Numbered from the stretch's first letter, positions 22,634 through 31,093 are shown. The stretch: DNA of 36,713 nucleotides from Streptomyces longispororuber (GCF_024448165.1 NZ_JAMOLN010000097.1:1-36713); one strand, 5' to 3'. The notes: generated by a model from the sequence alone, not told the origin. Numbers and translations are program-made.

Positions 22634-24661
22634 TCAGGACTTGGGCTTGAACGTCTCCGTGAAGGTCTTCCAGGTCGACTTGCGCTGCGCCCCGTCCCAC
22701 GCGGCGTCCTTCGCGGTGTACATCAGCCCGTATCCCAGCGAGCCGTTCACCACGAACCCGCGGTCTATCGAGTGGTACTTGGTGCCCCCGTCGACGTAGG
22801 TGAACTCCCAGTCGGCCGTGTTCCAGCCGCGGTAGTCCACCGACGCTATCCGCACGCGGTCGTACTGGGCGCGGCGCATGTACTGCTCCTGGCTGTGCCA
22901 GTCGGCGACCGGGTCGGACTTGGGCGTGCCGGTCCAGCCGACCAGCAGCTTCTGTCCGTTCGGGCCGGTGAAGCGGGCGCCGGCCGCGCTCGTGGAGGCG
23001 TACTTCCAGCCCTTGGGCAGCCCGATCCGGAAGCCCTGGGAGTGCTTGTACGTCTTCTCGGCCGCGCTCGCGCCGGGCGTCTTGCCGTCACTGCTGGGCG
23101 AGGCGCCCTGGCCGGGGGCGGCCGAGCCGCCCTCGTCCTCGTCGGGCTCGTTCTCGTCCGGCTCGTTCTCGTCCTCGCCGGAGCCCTTGCCCGAACCGGA
23201 GCCCTTCTCCTGGCCCTTGCCCTGCTCCTTGTTCTTGCCCTGGCCGTCGCCGCCCGCGGTGGTACCGGCGGACGCGGCCTTGTCGCCGCCCTTGCCGCCG
23301 GTGTCGTCGCCGCCGTTCAGCGTGAGGGCGAGGACGGTGCCGATGACGACGAGCAGGGCCACGACGGCGGCGATCACCAGGGTGCGGCGCGGCACGACGT
23401 CCGTGATCGACGCCTTGCCCGCCGTCCTGCCCGACGACGGCGTGCGCGGCGGCGGCCCGCCGGGCTGCGCCGGGATGCGCCCGGCCGCCGGGCTCCCGGC
23501 GGCGGTGTCCTTCTCGCGGGAGGCGGTCGCGGCGGCGGCCGCCTTGCGCACGGACTTGAGCGCGCCGCGCAGCTTCTCCGCGGCCTCCTCGCCCTTGGCG
23601 GCGACCCCGGCGACTCCGGCGGCCGCGGCGGAACCGGCCTTCGGCGTGCGCTTCTTGAGCAGGGACGTGGTCGGCGGGGCGGGCGGCAGCGGCACGACCT
23701 TGGTGGCCTCGACCGGCTCCGGCTCGGGGGCCGCCTTCGGCTCCGGGGCGTGGATGACCTCGTTGAGCAGTGCGCGGGCACCCGCGTCGTCGAGCCGCTG
23801 CGCGGGGTCCTTGGCGAGCAGCCCGTAGATCACCGGCTCCAGCGGCCCGGCGTTCTTGGGCGGGTCGACCGGCTCGGTCATCACGGCGGTCAGCGTGGCG
23901 ATCGCCGACCCCTTGTCGTACGGGGGGACGCCCTCCACGGACGCGTACAGGAGCCCGCCGAGCGACCACAGGTCGGCGGCGGGTCCCGGCTTGTGGCCGC
24001 GGGCCCGCTCGGGCGAGATGTACGACGGCGCGCCGACGAGCATGCCGGTGGACGTGATGGACGGGTCGCCCTCGACCTGCGCGATGCCGAAGTCGGTGAG
24101 CACGACCCGGCCGTCCTCGGAGATCAGCACGTTCGACGGCTTCACGTCGCGGTGCAGGATGCCTTCGCGGTGCGCGGAGCGCAGCACGTCGAGGACGGCG
24201 AGCCCGACCTCGGCGGCGCGCTTGGCCTCAAGGAGACCGTCCTCACGGATGGCCTCGGCGAGGGACTTGCCCTCGACGAGCTCCATGACGATCCACGGGC
24301 GGTCGTCCTCGTCCACGACGTCGAAGACGGTGACGGCGCCGTTGTTGCGGATCCGGGCGATCGCCTTCGCCTCGCGCAACGTACGCGTGATGAGGCGGCG
24401 CTTCTCCTCGTCGTCGATGCTCGACGGGAAGCGCAGTTCCTTGACCGCGACGGTGCGCCCCAGCGTCTCGTCCTTGGCGCGCCACACGGTGCCCATACCG
24501 CCCCGGCCGAGCACGCCGCCGAGGCGGTAGCGCCCGGCGAGCAGCCGTCCCTCCGGGTCCTGACCGGCGGACTCCCGCTCGTCCCGGGCGTCCTCGACCG
24601 AAGAGTCCTGACGCACGCTGTTGTCCTGACGAGCCTCGCCCGCCCGCTCCGCCTCCGACAT
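22634..24661 (-). CDS. Membrane Ser/Thr protein kinase F (first gene of the array)
   Basis: A 675-residue kinase. An acidic, polar lead (1-38) precedes a complete kinase domain: GRGGMG, Lys74, Asp172 in HRDVKPSNV, DFG at 190-192, SYISPERA. A long Ala/Lys/Pro linker reaches the membrane segment (about 427-447). A low-complexity outer stalk follows, with KGSGSGKGSG and repeated DENEP units, then a domain containing QGFRIGLPKGW, DWEFTYVDGG and a C-terminal TFTETFKPKS. No PASTA repeats. ATG at 24661 with AGGGGA upstream. The gene heads the six-gene minus-strand run, and its upstream region (137 bp) is shared with the divergent DD-peptidase-like gene. Confidence 0.9.
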   Translation of the reverse strand: MSEAERAGEARQDNSVRQDSSVEDARDERESAGQDPEGRLLAGRYRLGGVLGRGGMGTVWRAKDETLGRTVAVKELRFPSSIDDEEKRRLITRTLREAKAIARIRNNGAVTVFDVVDEDDRPWIVMELVEGKSLAEAIREDGLLEAKRAAEVGLAVLDVLRSAHREGILHRDVKPSNVLISEDGRVVLTDFGIAQVEGDPSITSTGMLVGAPSYISPERARGHKPGPAADLWSLGGLLYASVEGVPPYDKGSAIATLTAVMTEPVDPPKNAGPLEPVIYGLLAKDPAQRLDDAGARALLNEVIHAPEPKAAPEPEPVEATKVVPLPPAPPTTSLLKKRTPKAGSAAAAGVAGVAAKGEEAAEKLRGALKSVRKAAAAATASREKDTAAGSPAAGRIPAQPGGPPPRTPSSGRTAGKASITDVVPRRTLVIAAVVALLVVIGTVLALTLNGGDDTGGKGGDKAASAGTTAGGDGQGKNKEQGKGQEKGSGSGKGSGEDENEPDENEPDEDEGGSAAPGQGASPSSDGKTPGASAAEKTYKHSQGFRIGLPKGWKYASTSAAGARFTGPNGQKLLVGWTGTPKSDPVADWHSQEQYMRRAQYDRVRIASVDYRGWNTADWEFTYVDGGTKYHSIDRGFVVNGSLGYGLMYTAKDAAWDGAQRKSTWKTFTETFKPKS

Positions 24662-24798
24662 GCGTCCCCTCTGCAACCCGCCCTGACAGAGCCTTCATTG
24701 TCCCTCACGCGAGGACCGCCCGACGCCCCGGGTCGCCCCTCGGGACACCCTTCTCAGGAACGTCCCGCATGATGGACCGCGCCTCTGAAGGGACCGCC

Positions 24799-25800
24799 AT
24801 GCCCGCACTCCGGACACTCCTGGCCATACCCGTGACTGCGGCTCTTCTGTGCCTGAATCCGGGCAGCGCACCGCACCCGGGAACCCTTGCGGAGGCCACT
24901 CTTCCGCTGCTGGTCACCCAGGGCAAGGCCCCGGCGGCCGCGCTGCTCACCACCGAGGGCGCGGACACCCGCTTCACCACCACGAATGCCGCCCTCACGC
25001 CCGCCGATCACGTGCGCGCGGGCAGCATCACGAAGACGTTCGTCGCGACGGTGGTCCTCCAACTCGCGGCCGAGCGGCGCCTGGACGTCTCCGCCCCGGT
25101 CACCCGCTACCTCCCCGCCCTCGCTCCCCTCCGCGACCTCACCCTGCGCTCCCTGCTCACCCACACCAGCGGCCTCTACGACTTCACGGCCACGAACCAC
25201 GGCACGACGCCGCTCACCCCGGCGGCGGTGGCGGCCCTCGCCCTGGCCCACGCCCGCACCACACCCGGCGGCGCCTGGGCCTACTCCAACACCAACTACG
25301 TGCTCCTCGGCATGATCATCCGTCAGGTCACGGGCCACTCGTACGCCACCGAGGTCCGCCGCCGCATCATCGCCCCGCTGCACCTCACCGGCACCAGCTT
25401 CCCCGGCACGCGCACCGCCGTCCCGCGCCCGCACGGCCCCGACGCGATCCGCCTGGACCCGCGCGCGGCGGGCGCGGCCGGCGAGGTGATCTCCACGCTC
25501 CCCGACCTGAACCGCTTCTACCGGGCCCTCCTGAGGGGCCGCCTGCTCCCGCCGGCCGCCCTGTCCGCGATGCTCAACACCCGCACCGCGCAGGGCCACT
25601 ACGGCATGGGCGTGTTCCCCGAGAAGCTCCCCTGCGGCATCACGGTCTGGGGCCACAACGGCCGCATCGCCCACACCTACGTCCGCACGGCAGCGACCCG
25701 GGACGGCTCCCGGGTGATGACGTACCGGGTGACGCGGCAGCTGCTGGCCAAGGGCCCGAGCGTGGAACATCGCCTGCTGACGGCCGAGTTCTGCGCCTGA
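24799..25800 (+). CDS. Serine DD-peptidase / beta-lactamase-fold protein (class C type)
   Basis: A 333-residue exported protein of the serine beta-lactamase / D-Ala-D-Ala carboxypeptidase R61 family. A signal-like hydrophobic N-terminus (1-25) is followed by the nucleophile motif S76-I-T-K79 in AGSITKTF, the second motif Y162-S-N in AYSNTNYVLLG, and a third motif H286-N-G in WGHNGRIAH where R61 has HTG. The HNG variant is frequent in Streptomyces paralogues. The order and spacing suggest an active enzyme acting on peptidoglycan or a similar peptide or ester. The ATG at 24799 follows AAGGGA; an upstream in-frame ATG lacks a signal-like start. It is divergent from the kinase array. Confidence 0.85.
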   Translation: MPALRTLLAIPVTAALLCLNPGSAPHPGTLAEATLPLLVTQGKAPAAALLTTEGADTRFTTTNAALTPADHVRAGSITKTFVATVVLQLAAERRLDVSAPVTRYLPALAPLRDLTLRSLLTHTSGLYDFTATNHGTTPLTPAAVAALALAHARTTPGGAWAYSNTNYVLLGMIIRQVTGHSYATEVRRRIIAPLHLTGTSFPGTRTAVPRPHGPDAIRLDPRAAGAAGEVISTLPDLNRFYRALLRGRLLPPAALSAMLNTRTAQGHYGMGVFPEKLPCGITVWGHNGRIAHTYVRTAATRDGSRVMTYRVTRQLLAKGPSVEHRLLTAEFCA

Positions 25801-25822
25801 CGGGCGGAGCCGGCCGGCGGTG

Positions 25823-27529
25823 TCAGAGCGGCACGATGTCGGGTGCGCCCAGCCGCGCCGCGTCGGCCGTGAGGTCGTCCGGCTGCAGCTGGGACTCCCG
25901 CTCGGCCTCCACCCGCTTCTCGTAGTGCTCGACCTCGCGCTCGACCTGGTCCTTGTCCCAGCCCAGCACGGGCGCCATCAGCTCGGCCGCCTCCCGGGCG
26001 GACCGCGTGCCCCGGTCGAAGGTCTCGATGGAGATCCGGGTCCGCCGGGTCAGTACGTCGTCGAGGTGCCGGGCCCCTTCGTGCGAGGCGGCGTACACGA
26101 CCTCGGCCCGCAGGTAGTCCTCCGCCCCGCCCAGCGGCGCCCCGAGCCCGGGGTCGCCCGCGACCAGCTCCAGGACCTCCTCGGCCAGCGCCCCGTACCG
26201 GTTCAGCAGGTGCTCGACCCGTACGACGTGCAGCCCGGTCCGCGCGGCGATCCGCGCCCGCGCGTTCCACAGCGCCCGGTACCCCTCGGCGCCGACCAGC
26301 GGCACGTCCTCGGTGACGCACTCGGCGACCCGCTGGTCGAGCCCGTGCACGGCCTCGTCGACGGCGTCCTTGGCCATGACCCGGTACGTCGTGTACTTGC
26401 CGCCGGCCACGACGACGAGCCCCGGCACCGGATGTGCCACGGTGTGCTCGCGGGAGAGCTTGCTGGTGGCGTCGGACTCGCCCGCGAGCAGCGGCCGCAG
26501 GCCCGCGTAGACGCCCTGCACGTCATCACGGGAAAGAGGGACGCCGAGCACGGAGTTCACGTGCTCCAGCAGGTAGTCGATGTCCGCGCTGGAGGCGGCG
26601 GGATGCGCCTTGTCCAGGTCCCAGCTGGTGTCGGTGGTGCCCACGATCCAGTGCCGGCCCCACGGGATCACGAACAGCACGCTCTTCTCGGTGCGCAGGA
26701 TCAGCCCGGTCGTGGAGTTGATCCGGTCCTTCGGCACGACGAGGTGAATGCCCTTGGAGGCCCGTACGTGGAACTGCCCCCGCTCGCCCACCATGGCCTG
26801 GGTGTCGTCGGTCCACACGCCGGTCGCGTTCACGACCTGCTTGGCCCGGATCTCGTACTCGCCGCCGCCCTCGACGTCCTCCACCCGGGCCCCGACGACC
26901 CGCTCGCCCTCGCGCAGGAATCCGGTGACGCGGGCCCGGTTGGCGGCCTTGGCCCCGTACATGGCGGCGGTCCGCACCAGGGTCGCCACGTAGCGGGCGT
27001 CGTCCATCTGCGCGTCGTAGTACTGCAGGGCCCCGACCAGCGCGTCCTTCTTCAGGCAGGGCGCCACCCGCAGCGCGTGCTTGCGGGTCAGGTGCCGGTG
27101 CACGGGCAGTCCGCGCCCGTGGCCGCGCGCCATCGACATCGCGTCGTAGAGGGCGACACCGGACCCGGCGTACAGCCGCTCCCAGCCCTTGTGCTGCAGC
27201 GGATACAGGAAGGGGACGGGCTTCACGAGGTGCGGCGCGAGCCGTTCGAGCAGCAGCCCCCGCTCCTTCAGCGCCTCCCGTACGAGCGCGAAGTCCAGCA
27301 TCTCCAGGTACCGCAGGCCCCCGTGGATCAGCTTGCTGGACCGGCTCGACGTGCCGGACGCCCAGTCCCGCGCCTCGACGATCCCGGTGGACAGGCCCCG
27401 GGTGACCGCGTCGAGGGCCGTGCCCGCGCCGACCACGCCCGCGCCCACGACCAGGATGTCCAGCTCGCGCTCGGCCATCGCGGCCAGCGCCTCCGCACGC
27501 TGCTCGGGTCCCAGTGTCGCTGACTTCAC
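25823..27529 (-). CDS. glpD: Aerobic glycerol-3-phosphate dehydrogenase
   Basis: A 568-residue FAD-dependent enzyme that oxidises sn-glycerol-3-phosphate to dihydroxyacetone phosphate and passes electrons to the quinone pool at the membrane. The dinucleotide fold GAGVVGAG lies at residues 29-36. GTSSRSSKLIHGGLRYLE, the family signature with the HGG that contacts flavin and substrate, follows, then GIHLVVPKDRI and WIVGTTDTSWDLD. The C-terminal helical domain ends DLTADAARLGAPDIVPL. The GTG at 27529 has GGGAGG at good spacing and gives the usual length. It is not next to glycerol kinase or facilitator genes here. The gene converges on the DD-peptidase gene with only 22 bases between stops. Confidence 0.95.
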   Translation of the reverse strand: MKSATLGPEQRAEALAAMAERELDILVVGAGVVGAGTALDAVTRGLSTGIVEARDWASGTSSRSSKLIHGGLRYLEMLDFALVREALKERGLLLERLAPHLVKPVPFLYPLQHKGWERLYAGSGVALYDAMSMARGHGRGLPVHRHLTRKHALRVAPCLKKDALVGALQYYDAQMDDARYVATLVRTAAMYGAKAANRARVTGFLREGERVVGARVEDVEGGGEYEIRAKQVVNATGVWTDDTQAMVGERGQFHVRASKGIHLVVPKDRINSTTGLILRTEKSVLFVIPWGRHWIVGTTDTSWDLDKAHPAASSADIDYLLEHVNSVLGVPLSRDDVQGVYAGLRPLLAGESDATSKLSREHTVAHPVPGLVVVAGGKYTTYRVMAKDAVDEAVHGLDQRVAECVTEDVPLVGAEGYRALWNARARIAARTGLHVVRVEHLLNRYGALAEEVLELVAGDPGLGAPLGGAEDYLRAEVVYAASHEGARHLDDVLTRRTRISIETFDRGTRSAREAAELMAPVLGWDKDQVEREVEHYEKRVEAERESQLQPDDLTADAARLGAPDIVPL

Positions 27530-27902
27530 TGCTGCCTCCCGGTGTCGTGGGGTTCCAGGGCGCACGCCGCCGCGCAATGCGGCATGTTCCCGATTCTGAC
27601 CCTCCTGCCCGATTCCAGCCACGCCGAAGCGTAGGGGTGTCCCCCAGGGCCTGTCCGACGGGTCACGCCGCGGGCGCGGGGCCTGGCACGCCAGCACCGA
27701 CCGACCACGGCCACCCGAGCGCGACCCGACCCGCCGGACAGGCCCTGGCAACACTCCGAATCCCGCGACCCGACAATGCCGCATATCGGTCATATTTACT
27801 CCTAGTCTGACAGTGCGCTCGCCCGTCCTGTCCACCGGGCTTGCACCCTCGTCCCGCTCCGGCTAAAGGCCGGTCCGCCTCCCGGGAAGGACGGCAACCG
27901 CC
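27530..27902. other. Divergent intergenic region between glpD and the dehydrogenase homologue
   Basis: There is no gene in this 373-bp stretch. It holds the inverted-repeat element described separately and, flanking it, an inverted pair ATGCGGCAT (27577-27585) and ATGCCGCAT (27776-27784) that could be operator half-sites. An AT-richer patch around 27785-27810 with TAGTCT may mark a plus-strand promoter, but I find no matching -35. Confidence 0.4.
27645..27747. repeat. 103-bp inverted-repeat element (MITE-like)
   Basis: The ends CAGGGCCTGTCCGACGGGTC (27645-27664) and GACCCGCCGGACAGGCCCTG (27728-27747) are inverted copies with one mismatch in 20. The interior has no gene. Size, near-perfect terminal inverted repeats and intergenic position fit a miniature inverted-repeat element; no clear target-site duplication is visible. 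I recall similar sequences in other Streptomyces genomes, but cannot check. Confidence 0.7.
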
Positions 27903-29156
27903 ATGCCCGCAGACCTCGCCGTCATCGGCCTCGGCCACCTCGGCCTGCCCCTCGCCCAGGCCGCCGTCGCCGCCAGGATCGCGACGGTCGGCCACGACAC
28001 CGCCCGTGCCCAGGACCTCGCGGCGGGCCGGCTGCCCGGCGACGCGGACGGCGCGGCCATCACCGCCGCCGACGTCCGCCGCATGCTGGCCACCGGCTTC
28101 CGCCCCACCGCGAACCCGGCCGAACTCGCCCGCGTCCGCACCGCGGTCGTCTGCGCACCCACACCACCCGGGGCGGACGGCACCCCGTCCCTCACCCCGG
28201 TGATCGAGGCGACCCGCACCCTGGCCGCCCACCTGCGCCCGCACACCACCGTGATCATCGAGTCGCCGGTCCCGCCGGGCACCACGGAGACGGCGCTCCT
28301 CCCTCTCCTCGAAGAGGGCTCGGGCCTGCGCGCCGGCCGCGACTTCCACCTGGCCCACGCCCCGGGCCGGATCGACCCCGGCAACCGCACCCACCCCTAC
28401 GCGGCGACCCCCAAGGTCATCGGCGGCCTCACCCCGGCCTGCACCGAGTCCGCGGCCACCTTCTACAGCCGCCTGACCGACAAGGTCGTCCGCGCCCGCG
28501 GCCCCCGCGAGGCGGAGACGGTCCACCTTCTGGAGACCAACTACCGCCACGTCAACATCGCCCTGGTCAACGAGATGGCCGTCCTCTGCCACGACCTGGG
28601 CGTCGACCTGTGGGACGTGATCCGCTGCGCCGAGACCAAGCCCTTCGGCTTCCAGGCGTTCCGCCCGGGCCCCGGGGTCGGCGGCCACGCCCTCCCCCAG
28701 GACCTGACGTCCCCGCACCTGCCCACGCGCCCGCTGCGCATGGTCGAACTGGCCCGCCAGGTCAACAACCACATGCCGCAGTACGTCGTCCAGCGCGCGG
28801 CCACCCTCCTCAACGAACACGGCAAGTCGGCCCGCGGCGCCCGCGTCCTGCTCCTCGGCGTCACCTACAAGCCGGACCTCGCCGACCAACAGGCCACCCC
28901 CGCCGAGGAGATCGCGACCCGCCTCATGCAGCTCGGCGCGGCCGTCAGCTACCACGACCCGCACATCCCGTCCTGGAACGTCCTGTCCCGCCCGGTCCCG
29001 CGCGCCGACTCCCTCTACGAGGCGGCGGCCGACGCGGACCTGACGATCCTGCTCCAGCACCACCGCACGTACGACCTCCAGGGCCTCGCGGTGAAGGCCC
29101 AACTCCTCCTGGACACCAGAGGAGCGACTCCGGCAGGAGCGGCTCACCGGCTCTGA
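27903..29156 (+). CDS. Nucleotide-sugar dehydrogenase homologue lacking catalytic residues
   Basis: A 417-residue protein of the UDP-glucose/UDP-ManNAc dehydrogenase family, with all three domains. The N-terminal Rossmann fold has GLGHLG at 9-14, CAPTPPG near 84-90 and ESPVPPGTTE at 120-129. The central helical domain contains NIALVNEM, and the C-terminal nucleotide domain begins near LLLGVTYKPD. The two-step oxidation normally needs a Glu in SPER, a Lys in the helix before NxALxNE, and a Cys in GGHCxP. Here these read APGR (Gly155), His208 in AETVHLLE, and Ala263 in GVGGHALPQD. The substrate-binding Arg of DxRxSP reads Gln330. It is therefore unlikely to be a normal dehydrogenase. A GGGAAGG lies before the ATG. 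No sugar-pathway genes are adjacent. Confidence 0.85.
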   Translation: MPADLAVIGLGHLGLPLAQAAVAARIATVGHDTARAQDLAAGRLPGDADGAAITAADVRRMLATGFRPTANPAELARVRTAVVCAPTPPGADGTPSLTPVIEATRTLAAHLRPHTTVIIESPVPPGTTETALLPLLEEGSGLRAGRDFHLAHAPGRIDPGNRTHPYAATPKVIGGLTPACTESAATFYSRLTDKVVRARGPREAETVHLLETNYRHVNIALVNEMAVLCHDLGVDLWDVIRCAETKPFGFQAFRPGPGVGGHALPQDLTSPHLPTRPLRMVELARQVNNHMPQYVVQRAATLLNEHGKSARGARVLLLGVTYKPDLADQQATPAEEIATRLMQLGAAVSYHDPHIPSWNVLSRPVPRADSLYEAAADADLTILLQHHRTYDLQGLAVKAQLLLDTRGATPAGAAHRL

Positions 29157-29217
29157 CTGCTACTCTGCGGCCCTTCTGCGCACATCCGTGCCAGCATTCA
29201 CACCCCAGGGGGACCGC

Positions 29218-29793
29218 ATGACCCAGCCGCCGCAGCCACAGGACGGAAATCCGTACGCCCAGAAGGGCCCGCAGCCCCAGCCGGGCTACGGCTACCCGCA
29301 GCAGCCGCCCCAGCAGCAGTACACCCCGTTCCCGCAGCAGCAGGGCGGCCCGATGGGCGGCGGCTTCCCGCCCCCGCCCCCGGCGGGCCGCAGCGGCAAC
29401 GTCGCCCTCGGCATCGTCGCGGCGGTCGTCCTGGCCCTCGTCACGGCCTGGATCTACGGCGCCATCATGAAGGCCGTCGAGGCGGAGATCGGCTACGCGG
29501 CCGTCGGCGTCGGCCTCATCATCGGCTTCGCCGCGGGCAAGATAGGCGGCCGCAGCCAGGCGCTGCCGTTCGTCTGCGCGGTGCTCGCGCTGGGCGCGGT
29601 GTACCTGGGCCAGCTCACCGGCTACGCGATGGCGCTCGGCGAGTTCGGCAACATCTCGTTCATCGAGGCGCTCACCGACCACTTCGACCTCATCAGCAAG
29701 GCGTGGAAGGAGGAGGCGGACTTCCTGACCTACCTCTTCCTCCTGGTCGGCGCGGCCGCCGCCTTCGGCAGCTCGAAGAAGGCCTCCCTCTAA
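29218..29793 (+). CDS. Small membrane protein with Pro/Gln-rich N-terminus
   Basis: A 191-residue protein with no recognised family. Residues 1-60 are a disordered Pro/Gln/Tyr/Gly-rich tail beginning MTQPPQPQDGNPYAQ. Four hydrophobic segments follow, at about 62-88 (NVALGIVAAVVLALVTAWIYG), 95-112, 119-142 and 170-186. The ATG at 29218 has AGGGGGA at good spacing; an upstream in-frame ATG ten codons earlier is not supported. Such tails are common on cytoplasmic faces of Streptomyces membrane proteins. Kinase B has a similar tail including GNPYAQ. It sits 61 bases after the dehydrogenase homologue on the same strand, so the two may be co-transcribed. Confidence 0.75.
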   Translation: MTQPPQPQDGNPYAQKGPQPQPGYGYPQQPPQQQYTPFPQQQGGPMGGGFPPPPPAGRSGNVALGIVAAVVLALVTAWIYGAIMKAVEAEIGYAAVGVGLIIGFAAGKIGGRSQALPFVCAVLALGAVYLGQLTGYAMALGEFGNISFIEALTDHFDLISKAWKEEADFLTYLFLLVGAAAAFGSSKKASL

Positions 29794-29804
29794 GAGGCTT
29801 CGGG

Positions 29805-29833
29805 GCAGTTCCCACCGGCCCGCAGACGAACAG
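29805..29833. repeat. Possible remnant of a family A repeat
   Basis: GCAGTTCCC is directly joined to ACCGGCCCGCAGACGAAC. The first matches a family A inner arm and the second matches the outer flank of copy 1 (ACCGGGCCGCAGACGAAG), as if the middle had been deleted. The match is short, so this is tentative. Confidence 0.35.
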
Positions 29834-29846
29834 GCGCACAAACGGC

Positions 29847-29874
29847 TTGGGCCCCGCCAAACGGCGGGGCCCAA
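29847..29874. terminator. Bidirectional terminator between the small membrane gene and guaB3
   Basis: TTGGGCCCCGCC and GGCGGGGCCCAA form a perfect 12-bp stem around AAAC. It is 53 bases past one stop and 26 bases from the other. Confidence 0.9.
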
Positions 29875-29900
29875 CCCATGTCCGGCTACGACACGACGCG

Positions 29901-31025
29901 TCAGCGACGGTGATGCGAGTCGGCCACAGTGACCTCCACCCGCTGGAACTCCTTGAGCTCGCTGTACCCGGTCGTCGCCATGGCCCGCTTCAGCGAACCG
30001 AAGAAGTTCATCGACCCGTCGGGCGTGTGCGAGGGCCCGGTCAGGACCTCCTCGGTCGTCCCGACCGTGCCCAGGTCGACCTTCTTGCCGCGCGGCACGT
30101 CCTCGTGGACGGCCTCCATGCCCCAGTGGTGACCGCGACCGGGCGCGTCCGTGGCCCGGGCCAGCGGGGACCCCATCATCACGGCGTCGGCACCGCAGGC
30201 GATGGCCTTCGGCAGGTCGCCGGACCAGCCCACGCCACCGTCGGCGATGACGTGCACGTACCGGCCGCCGGACTCGTCCATGTAGTCGCGGCGGGCCGCG
30301 GCGACGTCGGCGACGGCGGTCGCCATCGGCACCTGGATCCCGAGCACGTTCCGCGTCGTGTGGGCGGCGCCGCCACCGAACCCGACAAGAACACCCGCGG
30401 CACCGGTCCGCATGAGGTGCAGCGCGGCGGTGTACGTGGCGCAGCCGCCGACGATGACCGGCACGTCGAGCTCGTAGATGAACTGCTTCAGGTTGAGCGG
30501 CTCGGCGGCGCCCGACACGTGCTCGGCGGAGACGGTCGTCCCGCGGATCACGAAGATGTCGACGCCCGCGTCCACCACGGCCTTGGAGAACTCGGCGGTG
30601 CGCTGCGGCGAGAGCGCGGCGGCGGTGACGACACCGGAGTCGCGCACCTCCTTGATGCGCTGCTTGATCAGGTCGGCCTGGATCGGCGCGGAGTAGATCT
30701 CCTGCAGACGGCGGGTCGCGGCCTCGGGCGTCAGCTCGGCGATCTCGTCGAGCAGCGGCTGCGGGTCCTCGTACCGGGTCCACAGACCTTCGAGGTTGAG
30801 CACGCCGAGACCACCGAGCTCACCGATGCGGATCGCGGTCGCCGGCGAGACGACGGAGTCCATGGGGGCGGCCAGGAAGGGCAGCTCGAAGCGGTAGGCG
30901 TCGATCTGCCAGGCGATCGAGACCTCCTTCGGGTCGCGGGTGCGCCGGCTCGGTACGACGGCGATGTCGTCGAAGGCGTACGCGCGGCGGCCGCGCTTGC
31001 CGCGCCCGATCTCGATCTCAGTCAC
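29901..31025 (-). CDS. guaB3: GuaB3-family IMP dehydrogenase-related protein
   Basis: A 374-residue TIM-barrel protein of the IMPDH/GMP reductase superfamily, without the CBS pair. RAYAFDDIAVVPSRRTRDP and FLAAPMDSVVSP match the N-terminal family signature, and HVIADGGVGWSGDLPKAIAC with MMGSPLARA matches the phosphate-binding region. The loop that carries the catalytic cysteine in IMPDH (GPGSICTTR in GuaB2) reads GFGGGAAHTTR here, so the cysteine is absent. Actinobacterial GuaB3 is of uncertain function; a cyanobacterial GuaB3 has been reported as a true IMPDH. The GTG at 31025 fits the family length of about 374 residues; its Shine-Dalgarno (GAAAGG) is rather far upstream. It follows guaB2 on the same strand, with a hairpin between. 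Confidence 0.88.
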   Translation of the reverse strand: MTEIEIGRGKRGRRAYAFDDIAVVPSRRTRDPKEVSIAWQIDAYRFELPFLAAPMDSVVSPATAIRIGELGGLGVLNLEGLWTRYEDPQPLLDEIAELTPEAATRRLQEIYSAPIQADLIKQRIKEVRDSGVVTAAALSPQRTAEFSKAVVDAGVDIFVIRGTTVSAEHVSGAAEPLNLKQFIYELDVPVIVGGCATYTAALHLMRTGAAGVLVGFGGGAAHTTRNVLGIQVPMATAVADVAAARRDYMDESGGRYVHVIADGGVGWSGDLPKAIACGADAVMMGSPLARATDAPGRGHHWGMEAVHEDVPRGKKVDLGTVGTTEEVLTGPSHTPDGSMNFFGSLKRAMATTGYSELKEFQRVEVTVADSHHRR

Positions 31026-31093
31026 GTTGTGGGGCGCCTTTCCATTGGGTCCCTCTTGGGCCTGCGTGTCCAGTATCCCCGACACACACGGGA

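Noticed and set aside
13319..24661. The kinase array as part of a biosynthetic cluster or defence island
   Set aside because: No biosynthetic, nuclease, toxin or mobile-element genes are mixed in. The flanks are core metabolic genes in apparently conserved order.
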